Shown: positions 28,642 to 37,089, counted from the first letter of the stretch. The stretch is 64,000 bases of DNA from Collimonas antrihumi (GCF_018304965.1 NZ_JAGQED010000017.1:26798-90797); one strand, 5' to 3'. Translations and numbers: made by a program. The notes: generated by a model not told the origin, from the letters alone.

Positions 28642-29088
28642 ATGGAATGCACAGTTCGCTGGACCGGCTTGTCCGGCATGACCTTTTTAGCCGAAACCGG
28701 CTCCGGCCATATATTGACGATGGATGGCGCGCCTGACGGCGGCGGCCGTGACTTGGCGCCGCGGCCGATGGAAGTGGTGCTGGCCGGCACCGGCGGCTGC
28801 ACCGCTTATGACGTGGTGCTTATCTTGCGCAAAAGCCATCAGGACGTCCGTGGTTGCGACGTCACGCTGAAATCGGAGCGGGCGGAGAAGGAGCCTAAGG
28901 TATTTACCAAAATCCATTTCCACTTCACCGTGCGCGGCCGCAATCTGAAACCTAACCTGGTGGAACGTGCGATCAAGCTGTCGCATGAGAAATACTGTTC
29001 GGCTTCGATCATGCTGGAAAAGACCGCAGAGATCACCCATTCGTTTGAAATCGTCGACGACCTGGCGGAACCGGCAGCCAGCGCCTGA
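28642..29088 (+). CDS. OsmC family protein
   Basis: The 148-residue protein belongs to the OsmC/Ohr superfamily of thiol peroxidases. Typical stretches are GGGRDLAPRPMEVVLAGTGG, with the first conserved cysteine just after (GGCTAYDVVLILRK), and LSHEKYCSASIMLEKTAEI with the second cysteine. It is closer to the YhfA-like OsmC branch than to Ohr, judging from the CT(A/S)YDV pattern. The ATG at 28642 gives the conserved MECTVRWTG start; a frame start ten codons earlier has no support. It is a single-gene unit on the plus strand. Confidence 0.9.
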   Translation: MECTVRWTGLSGMTFLAETGSGHILTMDGAPDGGGRDLAPRPMEVVLAGTGGCTAYDVVLILRKSHQDVRGCDVTLKSERAEKEPKVFTKIHFHFTVRGRNLKPNLVERAIKLSHEKYCSASIMLEKTAEITHSFEIVDDLAEPAASA

Positions 29089-29094
29089 TGTTCG

Positions 29095-29122
29095 GTAGGG
29101 TGGGCATGAATGCCCACCCTGC
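29095..29122. repeat. Short palindromic intergenic repeat, copy 2 (GTAGGGTGGGC family)
   Basis: GTAGGGTGGGCAT-GA-ATGCCCACCCTGC forms a hairpin in the 38-base gap between the convergent OsmC and coq7 genes. The last base pair differs from the consensus (G for A). It could also help terminate the two converging transcripts, though it lacks T-runs. Confidence 0.8.
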
Positions 29123-29126
29123 AAGA

Positions 29127-29753
29127 TCAGATGTAGTAGGCGACTGTCGTCATGACCTTGGACATCGCCTGCATTACCTTTTGCGCCGGCAGCGGCATAT
29201 CGGCAGCTCCTAACGTGCGCGCCGCCTCGCCATGGGCGATTTCATCGTCACGCATCTGCTCGACGATGGCGCGCGACTTGGCGTCTTGCAGGGGCAGTTT
29301 TTCCAGATGGCTGCTCAGATGCTTTTCTACCTGGCGCTCGGTTTCCGCCACAAAACTCAGGCTGCGCACATCGCCCAGCCGCGCTGCCAGCGTTCCCAGC
29401 GCGTAAGAACCGGCGTACCACAACGGATTCAGCAAGCTGACGTGCGAACCCAGCTCGCGCAAGCGTTCCGCGGTCCAGGCCAGATGGTCTTCCTCTTCCC
29501 TGCCCGCTTCGGCAAACTGTTGCTTGATCGGCTCGCCTTGGGCAAAGCGGCCCTGGGCGTCATACAGTGCCTGGGCGCAGACTTCGCCGACATGATTGAT
29601 TCGCATCAGGCCGGCACTGTGACGCTGCTCGCCGGCATCCAGCACGCCGTCAGGCGCCTGCAAGGCCGGATTCGGCCGCGAAGCTGAAGCTTGCCCGGTA
29701 ATCACGCGCAAGGCGTTGTCGAAATCGGCGATGGCTCTGTCTATGAATGGCAT
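29127..29753 (-). CDS. coq7: 2-polyprenyl-3-methyl-6-methoxy-1,4-benzoquinone monooxygenase (Coq7/UbiF-type)
   Basis: This di-iron, membrane-associated hydroxylase performs the C6 (last) hydroxylation in ubiquinone synthesis. The 208-residue protein shows the ferritin-like ligands in [55 protein letters not shown] and [16 protein letters not shown]. The frame is open to a TTG at 29771, but ATG at 29753 gives [15 protein letters not shown], the expected start. Neither start has a strong ribosome site. No other ubi genes are close. Confidence 0.93.
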   Translation of the reverse strand: MPFIDRAIADFDNALRVITGQASASRPNPALQAPDGVLDAGEQRHSAGLMRINHVGEVCAQALYDAQGRFAQGEPIKQQFAEAGREEEDHLAWTAERLRELGSHVSLLNPLWYAGSYALGTLAARLGDVRSLSFVAETERQVEKHLSSHLEKLPLQDAKSRAIVEQMRDDEIAHGEAARTLGAADMPLPAQKVMQAMSKVMTTVAYYI

Positions 29754-29801
29754 GAGGGGATCGTTTATCAAATTAAGTGGCTGAATTTTATCAGGCCGGC
29801 A

Positions 29802-30611
29802 TTATTTGCTGCGCTTTGGCCGGAATACTGCGGTATCGGCATAAAAAGCCTGATCCTGGCCACAGCTCCAACCCGGCACGCCCAGTACCGGCAACGGCGT
29901 CAAACGGCCGATCAGGACACCTTGCTGCGCCAGATCGGCGGCGATATTTTGATCGATCCAGTCACGCTTGGCGTCATCTTCCAGCGCAAAATAAGATTCA
30001 GGCACGCTGAGCACCAAGGTATGCGCGGTAATCGCCTTGTAGGGCTGCACCAGCTTTTCCAGCAAGGCGTGGCCAAACAGCCAGACCTCGGCATCCCCGG
30101 CAAACATGTGGCCTTGTTCGACAAACACCTGTTGCCATTGATGTTGACGCAGAGCGGCAACCAGTGCTTGCCCCGCCGTATTGTCCCGAACCAGTAGCAA
30201 GGCGGCATTTTCATCAAAGATGGTGGCGGCATCACGCGCCGCGCCACGTGGTTTGCTGCTGCCGGAGAGCGTCCCGGCTTTGGCCAGTTCAGCAGCCTGC
30301 AGCGCGTTCAGGCGTGCCTTGATGGCGGGAAATGACAGCCAGATCAGCGCATTCAGGAAATCGTGAAGATTATCGCGTGTCGGCACCTTGCCGCTGTTGC
30401 CGATAAATGCTTCGTAAGCAGTCGCGGCCGGCAACTCGGCTTGCGCGACAAAGCTGATCGGCAAACCCTGGTAGTTGCGGATGCCGCGCTCTTGGGCGAT
30501 GGTATTCAAGGCTAAGCGCCAATCATCGGCTGCGCTCAGGCGCTGGCCGAGAACGCGAAACGGTTTGAGCCAGGGTTGAGACCAATCTATGAGGGCGGCA
30601 GGAGTAGACAT
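29802..30611 (-). CDS. DUF3025 domain-containing protein
   Basis: The 269-residue soluble protein matches the uncharacterised DUF3025 family: GLPISFVAQAELPAATAYEA, then KVPTRDNLHDFLNALIWLSF and the C-terminal LPVLGVPGWSCGQDQAFYAD. No signal peptide, membrane segment or known catalytic motif is evident. It sits 30 bases downstream of cobA on the same strand, and the two may be co-transcribed. The function is unknown. Confidence 0.85.
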   Translation of the reverse strand: MSTPAALIDWSQPWLKPFRVLGQRLSAADDWRLALNTIAQERGIRNYQGLPISFVAQAELPAATAYEAFIGNSGKVPTRDNLHDFLNALIWLSFPAIKARLNALQAAELAKAGTLSGSSKPRGAARDAATIFDENAALLLVRDNTAGQALVAALRQHQWQQVFVEQGHMFAGDAEVWLFGHALLEKLVQPYKAITAHTLVLSVPESYFALEDDAKRDWIDQNIAADLAQQGVLIGRLTPLPVLGVPGWSCGQDQAFYADTAVFRPKRSK

Positions 30612-30641
30612 TTGCCGCGCATTTTACCTCGCGCCGGCAAT

Positions 30642-31430
30642 TCAGCCCAATGCTCTCCGCTGCAGCAAATTGTCGAGGCCGATCTCGGCGAAAGCATCGG
30701 CACAGCACACGACTTCGCCGATGACAATAATGCTGGGGCTGCCGAGGCCGCTGTCGTGTAACGCTTGCGGCAGCTGATCCAGGCTGGTCAGCAACTGCGC
30801 TTGCGTGGCCAGCGTGGCCGACTGGATCACCGCAACCGGCATCGAGCCGGCCATGCCTGCCTCCAGCAGACTGCGCTGCAACTGCGCGCAACGCGCCACG
30901 CCCATGTACACCACCAGCGTCATGCCGGCCGCCACCAGCGCCTTCCAGTTCGGCTGCGTGGTCTCGTTCTTGCCATGGCCGGTGACGAAAATCACGCCCT
31001 GGCTGTAGTCGCGATGGGTAGCAGCGACACCGATGCTGGCCGCTGCCGCCATGCCGCTGGTAATCCCCGGCACTACTTCGACAGTCACGCCTTGCCGAAG
31101 CAAGTGGGCGCGCTCTTCGCCGCCACGGCCGAACAGATAGGGATCCCCACCTTTCAGACGGACCACGCAATAACCTGCCTGCGCCTCCATCGCCATCAGA
31201 CGTTCGATGAATTCTTGCGAGGTCGACTGGCAACCGCCGCGCTTGCCGACATGGATCACGCGTGCGCTGTCCTGCGCATGCACCAGCACGTCGGGATTGA
31301 CCAGGTCATCCACCAGCAACACATCGGCCTGGGCGATTGCCTTGACGGCTTTCAACGTCAGCAAATCTGGATCACCTGGCCCGGCGCCGACCAGCATCAC
31401 TTTGCCTTGTTGTTTCACTGTTTGTTTCAT
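30642..31430 (-). CDS. cobA: Uroporphyrinogen-III C-methyltransferase (SUMT)
   Basis: This enzyme uses two SAM molecules to methylate uroporphyrinogen III at C2 and C7, giving precorrin-2, the precursor of siroheme and cobalamin. The 262-residue protein has the family motifs VGAGPGDPDLLTLKAVKAIA, VRLKGGDPYLFGRGGEE, VVPGITSGMAAAASIGVAAT and VVYMGVARCAQL. It lacks the CysG dehydrogenase/chelatase domain. Its place 40 bases after the nitrate transporter ATPase fits siroheme supply for assimilatory nitrite reductase, although nir genes themselves are not in the window. Confidence 0.94.
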   Translation of the reverse strand: MKQTVKQQGKVMLVGAGPGDPDLLTLKAVKAIAQADVLLVDDLVNPDVLVHAQDSARVIHVGKRGGCQSTSQEFIERLMAMEAQAGYCVVRLKGGDPYLFGRGGEERAHLLRQGVTVEVVPGITSGMAAAASIGVAATHRDYSQGVIFVTGHGKNETTQPNWKALVAAGMTLVVYMGVARCAQLQRSLLEAGMAGSMPVAVIQSATLATQAQLLTSLDQLPQALHDSGLGSPSIIVIGEVVCCADAFAEIGLDNLLQRRALG

Positions 31431-31470
31431 ATGGACCCTCTTGCGAACTTTGCTAAACTCTTGCTAAACA

Positions 31471-32283
31471 TCACGCCGCTTGCGCGACCGGATGGGCTTG
31501 CTTGCGATACAGGAATTCCAGCACCGAGGTCCGGTATTCGGCATACAGGGGATCCTGCGCCAGCGCCACACGTTCGCGCGGCCGGGGCAGCCTTACCTGC
31601 ACAACGTCGCCGATGGTGGCGGCGGGGCCGTTGGTCATCATCACGATGCGGTCCGACAACAGCACCGCTTCGTCGACATCGTGGGTTACCATCACCACCG
31701 TCGATCCGGTCTTGGCGACGATCTTCAGCAATTCATCCTGCAGATGAGCGCGGGTCAAAGCATCCAGTGCGCCGAACGGCTCATCCATCAGCAATACTTT
31801 CGGCTCCATCGCCAAGGCGCGGGCAATGCCGACCCGTTGTTTCATGCCGCCGGAAATTTCATGCGGACGTTTTTGTCCGGCAGCCGTCAACCCCACCATC
31901 GCCAACGCCGCTTTGGTGCGTTCCTTCAAGGCGCTTTTGTTTTCGGTAGCGGCAAAGACACGTTCCACGCCGAGATAGATATTTTCGTGACAGGTCAGCC
32001 AAGGCAGCAGCGAATGATTTTGAAACACCACCGCGCGTTCCGGCGACGGTCCGGCAATTTCGCGGCTGGCGCAAATCAATACGCCGTCGCTTGGCAGCAG
32101 CAGGCCGGCGATCAAATTCAGCAGGGTCGATTTGCCGCAACCGGAATGGCCGATCAAGGTTACGAACTCGCCCTTGCGTACAGTCAGGTTGATATCGCGC
32201 AGCGCATAAAACTGGCCCTTGCTGGTGTTGAACACCATTTCGGCTTGATGGAGATCGATGAATCTGGCGTCGCGTTGTTCCAT
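31471..32283 (-). CDS. nrtD: Nitrate ABC transporter, ATP-binding protein (NasD/NrtD type)
   Basis: This cytoplasmic ATPase of a nitrate/nitrite importer has 270 residues. It carries Walker [18 protein letters not shown]-loop [11 protein letters not shown], signature [17 protein letters not shown], Walker [17 protein letters not shown] and the H-loop [11 protein letters not shown] at 32283 is preceded by GGGGGAAATT, a good ribosome site; the upstream 15 in-frame codons are rejected. It lacks the fused binding-protein domain of cyanobacterial NrtC, so the NasD/NrtD name applies. It follows the permease gene after 49 bases. Confidence 0.93.
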   Translation of the reverse strand: MEQRDARFIDLHQAEMVFNTSKGQFYALRDINLTVRKGEFVTLIGHSGCGKSTLLNLIAGLLLPSDGVLICASREIAGPSPERAVVFQNHSLLPWLTCHENIYLGVERVFAATENKSALKERTKAALAMVGLTAAGQKRPHEISGGMKQRVGIARALAMEPKVLLMDEPFGALDALTRAHLQDELLKIVAKTGSTVVMVTHDVDEAVLLSDRIVMMTNGPAATIGDVVQVRLPRPRERVALAQDPLYAEYRTSVLEFLYRKQAHPVAQAA

Positions 32284-32332
32284 AATTTCCCCCGTCGTTA
32301 CCCTATTACTCCGCTTTGCAATCTGCAATGGA

Positions 32333-33247
32333 TCAGCTTGAAACCTGCTCGTAGGTGAACGCCTTCGCCAGCGCCACCAGCAATTGCTCCAGCAGCAAGC
32401 CGACCACGCCGATCACCACAATCGCGATGATGATATGCGGCACGTTGAGATTGTTCCATTCGTCCCAAACCCAGAAGCCGATGCCGACACCGCCGGTCAG
32501 CATTTCAGCGGCGACGATCACCAGCCAGGCAGTGCCAATCGCCAGCCGCACCCCGGTCAGCATGTACGGTAGTACCGATGGAACAAGAATCTTGGTGATG
32601 ATTTTCCATTCCGACAGATTCAACACGCGCGCCACATTCATGTAATCCTGCGGCACTCTTTGCACGCCAACCGCGGTGTTGATGATCATGGGCCAGATCG
32701 AGCAGATGAAGATGGACCAGATCGCTGCCGGATTGGCCGATTTGAACACCAGCAAGCCGATCGGCAGCCACGCCAGCGGCGATACCGGTTTCAGCAAACT
32801 GATGACGGGACCGAACATGCTGGACAGGAATTTGAAACGGCCAATCATGAAGCCCAATGGAATCCCGACCAGCGCCGCCAGGCCGAAACCGACCGCGACT
32901 CTTTGCAGCGAAGCCAGGATATTCCAGCCGATGCCCTGGTCGTTGGGACTGGTCCGGTAGAACGGATCGGCAAACAGCTTGAGCGCCTCCTGCAAGGTCA
33001 CCATCGGCGTCGGGAACTGGCTGTTGTTCATTGCAATGATCTGCCAGACCAGCACCAGGAACGCCAGGCCGAGCAGCGGCGCAATGATTTGCATCAGCCA
33101 GGACGGCATGCTGCTGCGGCGATTGGTCATTTTCAGGACTGGCCGAGGAGTGACGACAGCCGCTTCGGCCACGGCCTCTGCCGTAGCACTCTCCATTGTT
33201 GCCGCCTGACGATTTGCATTTGCCGCTGTGTCCATGATTGCGCTCAT
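32333..33247 (-). CDS. nrtB: Nitrate ABC transporter, permease protein (NasE/NrtB/NtrB type)
   Basis: This inner-membrane permease has 304 residues. An Ala-rich cytoplasmic N-terminus of about 50 residues ([20 protein letters not shown]) precedes roughly six membrane spans, starting with [18 protein letters not shown]. The EAA-type loop region [20 protein letters not shown] is present, and [20 protein letters not shown] is typical of the nitrate/taurine permease family. It lies between the SBP gene (across a tandem-repeat spacer) and the ATPase gene. Confidence 0.93.
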   Translation of the reverse strand: MSAIMDTAANANRQAATMESATAEAVAEAAVVTPRPVLKMTNRRSSMPSWLMQIIAPLLGLAFLVLVWQIIAMNNSQFPTPMVTLQEALKLFADPFYRTSPNDQGIGWNILASLQRVAVGFGLAALVGIPLGFMIGRFKFLSSMFGPVISLLKPVSPLAWLPIGLLVFKSANPAAIWSIFICSIWPMIINTAVGVQRVPQDYMNVARVLNLSEWKIITKILVPSVLPYMLTGVRLAIGTAWLVIVAAEMLTGGVGIGFWVWDEWNNLNVPHIIIAIVVIGVVGLLLEQLLVALAKAFTYEQVSS

Positions 33248-33268
33248 ATTGGCTCCCGAATAAATCGC

Positions 33269-33358
33269 GGTTCTGCTGGTTCTGCTGGTTCTGCTGGTTC
33301 TGCTGGTTCTGCTGGTTCTGCTGGTTCTGCTGGTTCTGCTGGTTCTGCTGGTTCTGCT
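33269..33358. repeat. Ten perfect copies of a 9-bp tandem repeat between nrtA and nrtB
   Basis: The unit GGTTCTGCT is repeated exactly ten times (90 bases), followed by diverged 9-mers (TTATCTGGA, TTGTCTGGA). It fills most of the 147-base spacer between the binding-protein and permease genes. The lack of mutation among units suggests recent expansion by slippage, so copy number may vary between strains. Confidence 0.95.
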
Positions 33359-33394
33359 TTATCTGGATTGTCTGGATTGACGGTCTGGCTTGAT

Positions 33395-34675
33395 CTATGC
33401 GTGGATCTTGAAAGATGCGGCATAGGCTTTCGGATTCTTGCCGTCCCACACCGTGCCATCCATCAGTTTCGAAGTCCGCAACACATCTTTCGGCACCGGC
33501 GTTTTTGTCATCGCCGCCGCATCTTTGTAGAGATCGATCTGGCTGACAGACTTGGCTACCGCCAGGTAATCCGGATCGGTTTTCAACAAACCCCAGCGCC
33601 GGTGCTGCGTCATGAACCACATGCCATCTGACAGGTAAGGGAAATTCACCAGGCCGTCGTTGTAGAACTTCATGTAGTTCGGATCGTCCCAGGTCTTGCC
33701 CAGGCCGTTTTGATAGCGCCCCATGATGCGTTGGTCGATCACATCCTTGCTGGTGTTGACATAGGATTTATCGGCGATCGCTTCGGCCATCTTGTTCTTG
33801 TTGGCGAGCGACGCGTCAATCCACTTCCCTGCTTCCAGGACAGCCGCAATCAAGGCTCGGCAGGTGTTCGGATTCCTGGCGACAAAATCGGCGGTGGTGC
33901 CGAGCACTTTTTCCGGATGATCCTTCCAGATTTCCTGGGTGGTAATCGCGGTAATACCGACGCCATCGACAATCGCCCGATGGCCCCATGGCTCACCAAC
34001 GCAAAAGCCATCCATATTGCCGACCCGCATATTGGCCACCATTTGCGGCGGCGGCACCGTAATCACCTTGGCATCCTTAAGCGGGTCGACGCCGTTGGCG
34101 GCCAGCCAGTAATACAGCCACATGGCATGCGTACCAGTCGGGAAGGTCTGGGCAAACGTGTATTCGCGCTTGTCGCTGGCCATCAGTTTGGCGAGCGACG
34201 CGCCATCCACTGCGCCCTTGTCAGCCAGTTTTTTCGACAGCGTAATAGCCTGGCCGTTGTTGTTGAGCCCCATCAGGATCGCCATGTCTTTTTTCTGGCC
34301 ACCGATGCCCATCTGCACGCCGTAGATCAAACCCGACAGCACATGCGCAGCATCCAGCTCGCCGTTGGCCAGTTTGTCGCGCACGCCGGCCCATGAGGCT
34401 TCTTTGCTGAGGACGATCTTGATACCGTATTTTTTATCGAAGCCGAGCAGCGACGCCATCACTACCGATGCGCAATCCGTCAAGGGAATGAAGCCGATCT
34501 TGACCTCGGTTTTTTCCGGCTTGTCCGAGCCTGCAGCCCACGCTCCGGTTGCCGTACCAGATAATCCCAACATGCTGGCTCCTGCCACGAGAGTTGTGGT
34601 TTGTAGTATTTGACGGCGCTTGCCGTCGACAGGCATGTTCAACGTGTCTGACGACAATGCATTTTTTGATTCCAT
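33395..34675 (-). CDS. nrtA: Nitrate ABC transporter, substrate-binding protein (CmpA/NrtA family)
   Basis: This 426-residue binding protein belongs to the CmpA/NrtA family, which captures nitrate in the periplasm. A Tat-type signal is likely (DGKRRQILQTTTLVAGASML, ending near TGAWAAG). The mature domain opens EVKIGFIPLTDCASVVMASL and has ANGELDAAHVLSGLIYGVQM and NMDGFCVGEPWGHRAI, typical family stretches. The start ATG at 34675 follows GTGGAG at about ten bases; the upstream in-frame extension lies in the regulatory leader. It is first in the transport operon and is controlled by the leader at 34703-34809. Confidence 0.94.
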   Translation of the reverse strand: MESKNALSSDTLNMPVDGKRRQILQTTTLVAGASMLGLSGTATGAWAAGSDKPEKTEVKIGFIPLTDCASVVMASLLGFDKKYGIKIVLSKEASWAGVRDKLANGELDAAHVLSGLIYGVQMGIGGQKKDMAILMGLNNNGQAITLSKKLADKGAVDGASLAKLMASDKREYTFAQTFPTGTHAMWLYYWLAANGVDPLKDAKVITVPPPQMVANMRVGNMDGFCVGEPWGHRAIVDGVGITAITTQEIWKDHPEKVLGTTADFVARNPNTCRALIAAVLEAGKWIDASLANKNKMAEAIADKSYVNTSKDVIDQRIMGRYQNGLGKTWDDPNYMKFYNDGLVNFPYLSDGMWFMTQHRRWGLLKTDPDYLAVAKSVSQIDLYKDAAAMTKTPVPKDVLRTSKLMDGTVWDGKNPKAYAASFKIHA

Positions 34676-34702
34676 CGCATGGCTCCACAGTGTTTCGGCA
34701 AC

Positions 34703-34809
34703 AAAAAAGGCGTCGTCCCGCGATGCACAAGTCATGCGGAAAGACACCTTTGTCTTATGTGGAAAAGACCGCCGTTAGCCGATTCCAACAGCGCCAGCAT
34801 TGGCGCTTG
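34703..34809 (-). promoter_or_regulatory. Nitrate-operon leader: ANTAR two-hairpin antiterminator overlapping an intrinsic terminator
   Basis: Read 5' to 3' on the minus strand, the leader begins near 34809. Hairpin P1 is AGCGCC-AATGCT-GGCGCT (34807-34790), and hairpin P2 is AAGAC-AAAGGT-GTCTT (34756-34741). Both have six-base loops with A at position 1 and G at position 4, the known signature bound by ANTAR proteins. The 5' arm of the terminator, AAGGTGTC (34750-34743), lies inside P2 and pairs with GACGCCTT (34714-34707), followed by TTTTTT. P2 and the terminator therefore exclude each other. NasT, encoded just upstream, is the expected ligand. Confidence 0.8.
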
Positions 34810-34819
34810 AAATTGACTA

Positions 34820-34836
34820 TGCAAACCACGTGCCAG
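34820..34836 (-). promoter_or_regulatory. Sigma-54 (RpoN) promoter of the nitrate transport operon
   Basis: The minus strand reads CTGGCACGTGGTTTGCA, a near-perfect match to the RpoN consensus TGGCAC-N5-TTGCA. GG lies at -24 and GC at -12 relative to a start near 34809, so P1 begins almost at the first base of the transcript. It implies NtrC-type nitrogen control on top of nitrate antitermination. Confidence 0.85.
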
Positions 34837-34920
34837 GAATTTTTATTAGAGGAAACGGCGATCCACGCCTCAATGCCGCTCAGTTAAGTGATATGACGTG
34901 GCCAGCCGCCACGGCGGCTC

Positions 34921-34998
34921 CGTCATCCCCGCGAACGCGGGGATCCAAATTACCGAGTGAAACAATGAAAATGGATTCCCGCGTTCGCGGGAACGACG
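34921..34998. repeat. Paired palindromic element (BIME-like) in the nasT-nrtA gap
   Basis: Two hairpins, TCCCCGCGAACGCGGGGA (34926-34943) and TTCCCGCGTTCGCGGGAA (34976-34993), are inverted relative to each other and separated by 32 A+T-richer bases. The outer flanks GTCATCCCCG and CGGGAACGAC also match as an inverted repeat. It is similar to widespread proteobacterial GCG-rich palindromic repeats. It lies between the RpoN promoter and the proposed NtrC sites. Confidence 0.75.
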
Positions 34999-35070
34999 CA
35001 TGAGGGGGATATCTCTGGCGTCTTAACTGAACGGCATTACGATCCGCGCCTGCTTTTTGCTCAAAAAAGC

Positions 35071-35103
35071 GCACCTGCCTTGTGCATTGCACCAAACAGG
35101 CTC
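35071..35103. promoter_or_regulatory. Two candidate NtrC binding sites
   Basis: GCACC-TGCCT-TGTGC (35071-35085) matches nine of ten consensus bases of GCACC-N5-GGTGC. A weaker site GCACC-AAACA-GGCTC follows at 35089-35103, with centres 18 bp apart on the same helix face region. They lie about 270 bp upstream of the RpoN start, acceptable for an enhancer. The second site is marginal. Confidence 0.45.
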
Positions 35104-35160
35104 GCAACTATTGGGCGTTCCTGCTTGACGGCTTGGACAGTTTGAGAGGTTCGGGCCGGA

Positions 35161-35781
35161 TCAACCCAGCAAATCGGCTGCATCGATAATGCGCTGCGCG
35201 ACTTCGGATAATTTGAGGTTTTTGTCCATCGCCAGCCGGCGCAGCTTTTGATAAGCCTCCTGCTCGCTCAGCTTGTGATGCTCCATCAGCAAGCCTTTGG
35301 CCCGCTCCAGCACTTTGCGCTCGGCCAGCTTCAGCTTGGTGTCGGACAACTCCGCCAACAGCTTCTGCTCTTGCCGGAAGCGCGCCAATGCCACCTCCAG
35401 CACCGGCTTGATACGGGCGGTTTGCAACCCGGCCACGATGTAGGCGGAGACGCCGGCCGCCATTGCTGCATCCATGCTGGAGGTTTTGGCATCTTCGGTG
35501 AACAGGACGATGGGACGGCGCGCGTCGCGGGTTGCGACCACCACATGCTCCAGCACGTCGCGGGCATCGGATTCGGCGTCGACAATGATCATGTCTGGCT
35601 GTAGCTGGGCAATTCTTTCGGGCAGATAGAGATCTGCAGGAAGCGAGGCGATGATGTTATAGCCGGCTTCCAGCAAGCCGATGCGCAAAGCCTTGCCGCG
35701 CGCCGCTTGCGCTTCGAACGCAGGGTCGTCGTCGCCCTCGATGGCGACCGGATTGACAACAACTATACGTAGACTTTGCAT
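35161..35781 (-). CDS. nasT: ANTAR-domain antiterminator NasT
   Basis: NasT is an RNA-binding response-regulator-like protein that prevents termination in nitrate-assimilation leaders. The 206-residue product has a receiver-like N-domain (LRIVVVNPVAIEGDDD; PDMIIVDAESDARD with the usual phosphoacceptor position; PIVLFTEDAKTSS). A linker coiled coil leads to a C-terminal ANTAR domain (LAERKVLERAKGLLMEHHKL, EQEAYQKLRRLAMDKNLKLS). ATG at 35781 gives MQSLRIVVVNP; the earlier in-frame start is not supported. The partner sensor NasS is not encoded next to it. Its RNA target is in the adjacent nrtA leader. Confidence 0.92.
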   Translation of the reverse strand: MQSLRIVVVNPVAIEGDDDPAFEAQAARGKALRIGLLEAGYNIIASLPADLYLPERIAQLQPDMIIVDAESDARDVLEHVVVATRDARRPIVLFTEDAKTSSMDAAMAAGVSAYIVAGLQTARIKPVLEVALARFRQEQKLLAELSDTKLKLAERKVLERAKGLLMEHHKLSEQEAYQKLRRLAMDKNLKLSEVAQRIIDAADLLG

Positions 35782-35956
35782 GCTTGAAACCCGCGTCCGG
35801 AGACGAATCTGTGAGCTACGGTTAGACAAGATGGCAAGAGAATTTATCCATCTCCGACTAACGGGTAAGCAAAAATCGCACCATGACGATGCGAAAGCGG
35901 GATACAAGTGCGCTTAAGCGCATTTGTATGCATCCGAATATAGCCTTATTGCAACC

Positions 35957-36991
35957 TTATGCCATCTGCCAATCTATCGTCTCGCCGCCGTTCAACGGCA
36001 CCAGCGTGGTATCTCCCAGCGGCAGTTCAGCCGGCAGCGTCCAGGCCTGGCGCTTCAAGGTGATGGTGCCTTGATTGCGCGGCAGATTGTAGAAAGCCGG
36101 ACCATTAAAGCTGGCGAATGCTTCCAGCTGATCCAGCGCGCCTGCCTGATCGAAGGCCTGTGCATACAACTCCATCGCATGCAGCGCGGTATAGCAGCCG
36201 GCGCAGCCGCAGGCATGTTCTTTCAAACCCTTTGGATGCGGCGCCGAATCGGTGCCGAGGAAGAATCGTGTGCTGCCGGAAGTCGCTGCGCGCACCAGTG
36301 CCTGGCGATGCTCTTCGCGCTTCAAGACCGGCAGGCAGTAGTAATGCGGCCGTATCCCGCCTTTGAAGATCTCGTTGCGGTTGTACAGCAGGTGATGCGC
36401 AGTAACGGTAGCCGCCACCGGTCCCTCGGCGCTCTCCACGTATTGTGCGGCGTCCTTGGTGGTGATGTGTTCGAACACAACTTTCAGTTCCGGCATGTCG
36501 CGTCGCAGCGGTTGCATCACACGATCGATGAAAACGGCTTCGCGATCGAAAATGTCGATCGCCGGATCGGTCACTTCACCGTGCACCAGGAAGGGCATGC
36601 CGAGCTGCTGCATGGTTTCCAGCGTCTTGTAGCACTTGGTCAGATCGGTCACGCCGGCGTCGGAATTGGTGGTAGCGCCGGCCGGATACAACTTTACCGC
36701 ATGGATGAAACCACTATCCTTGGCGCGGCGGATTTCGTCGGGCGGCGTATTGTTGGTCAGGTACAGCGTCATCAATGGCTCGAACGCCAAGCCAGCCGGC
36801 AAGGCCGCCAGGATGCGATCGCGGTAGGCAGCTGCTTGCGCGGTGGTCGTCACCGGCGGCTTCAGGTTCGGCATCACGATGGCGCGGGCAAACTGGCGTG
36901 CGCTATGCGGCAAAACGCTGGCAAGTGCAACACCGTCGCGCAGGTGCAAGTGCCAGTCGTCGGGGCGGGTGATGGTAAGGGTATCGGTCAT
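35957..36991 (-). CDS. pyrC: Dihydroorotase PyrC
   Basis: PyrC is a zinc amidohydrolase that interconverts carbamoyl-L-aspartate and dihydroorotate in pyrimidine synthesis. The 344-residue protein is of the short E. coli type. It shows [20 protein letters not shown] (zinc-binding HxH), [32 protein letters not shown] (carboxylated lysine), [27 protein letters not shown] and [15 protein letters not shown] (catalytic Asp). ATG at 36991 is chosen for the standard [14 protein letters not shown] start. It appears to be a single-gene unit. Confidence 0.97.
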   Translation of the reverse strand: MTDTLTITRPDDWHLHLRDGVALASVLPHSARQFARAIVMPNLKPPVTTTAQAAAYRDRILAALPAGLAFEPLMTLYLTNNTPPDEIRRAKDSGFIHAVKLYPAGATTNSDAGVTDLTKCYKTLETMQQLGMPFLVHGEVTDPAIDIFDREAVFIDRVMQPLRRDMPELKVVFEHITTKDAAQYVESAEGPVAATVTAHHLLYNRNEIFKGGIRPHYYCLPVLKREEHRQALVRAATSGSTRFFLGTDSAPHPKGLKEHACGCAGCYTALHAMELYAQAFDQAGALDQLEAFASFNGPAFYNLPRNQGTITLKRQAWTLPAELPLGDTTLVPLNGGETIDWQMA

Positions 36992-37061
36992 GTCTGGATT
37001 TGGCTTAAGGCTAAACAAATGAGGTTTGATGGATTCTGTGACGCCATTTTACCGCAGCGCA

Positions 37062-37089
37062 GTAGGGTGGGCATGAATGCCCACCCTAC
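37062..37089. repeat. Short palindromic intergenic repeat, copy 3 (GTAGGGTGGGC family)
   Basis: GTAGGGTGGGCAT-GA-ATGCCCACCCTAC is a perfect 13-bp-arm hairpin between the pyrC start and the gltL terminator. It is the most perfect of the four copies in the window. Confidence 0.85.

Noticed and set aside
29095..29122. The GTAGGGTGGGC hairpin as a dedicated terminator for OsmC and coq7
   Set aside because: It has no T-run, and the same hairpin occurs in non-terminator positions, so it is listed as a repeat.
33269..33358. The 9-bp array as a small CRISPR
   Set aside because: Units are directly adjacent with no spacers, and no cas genes are present.
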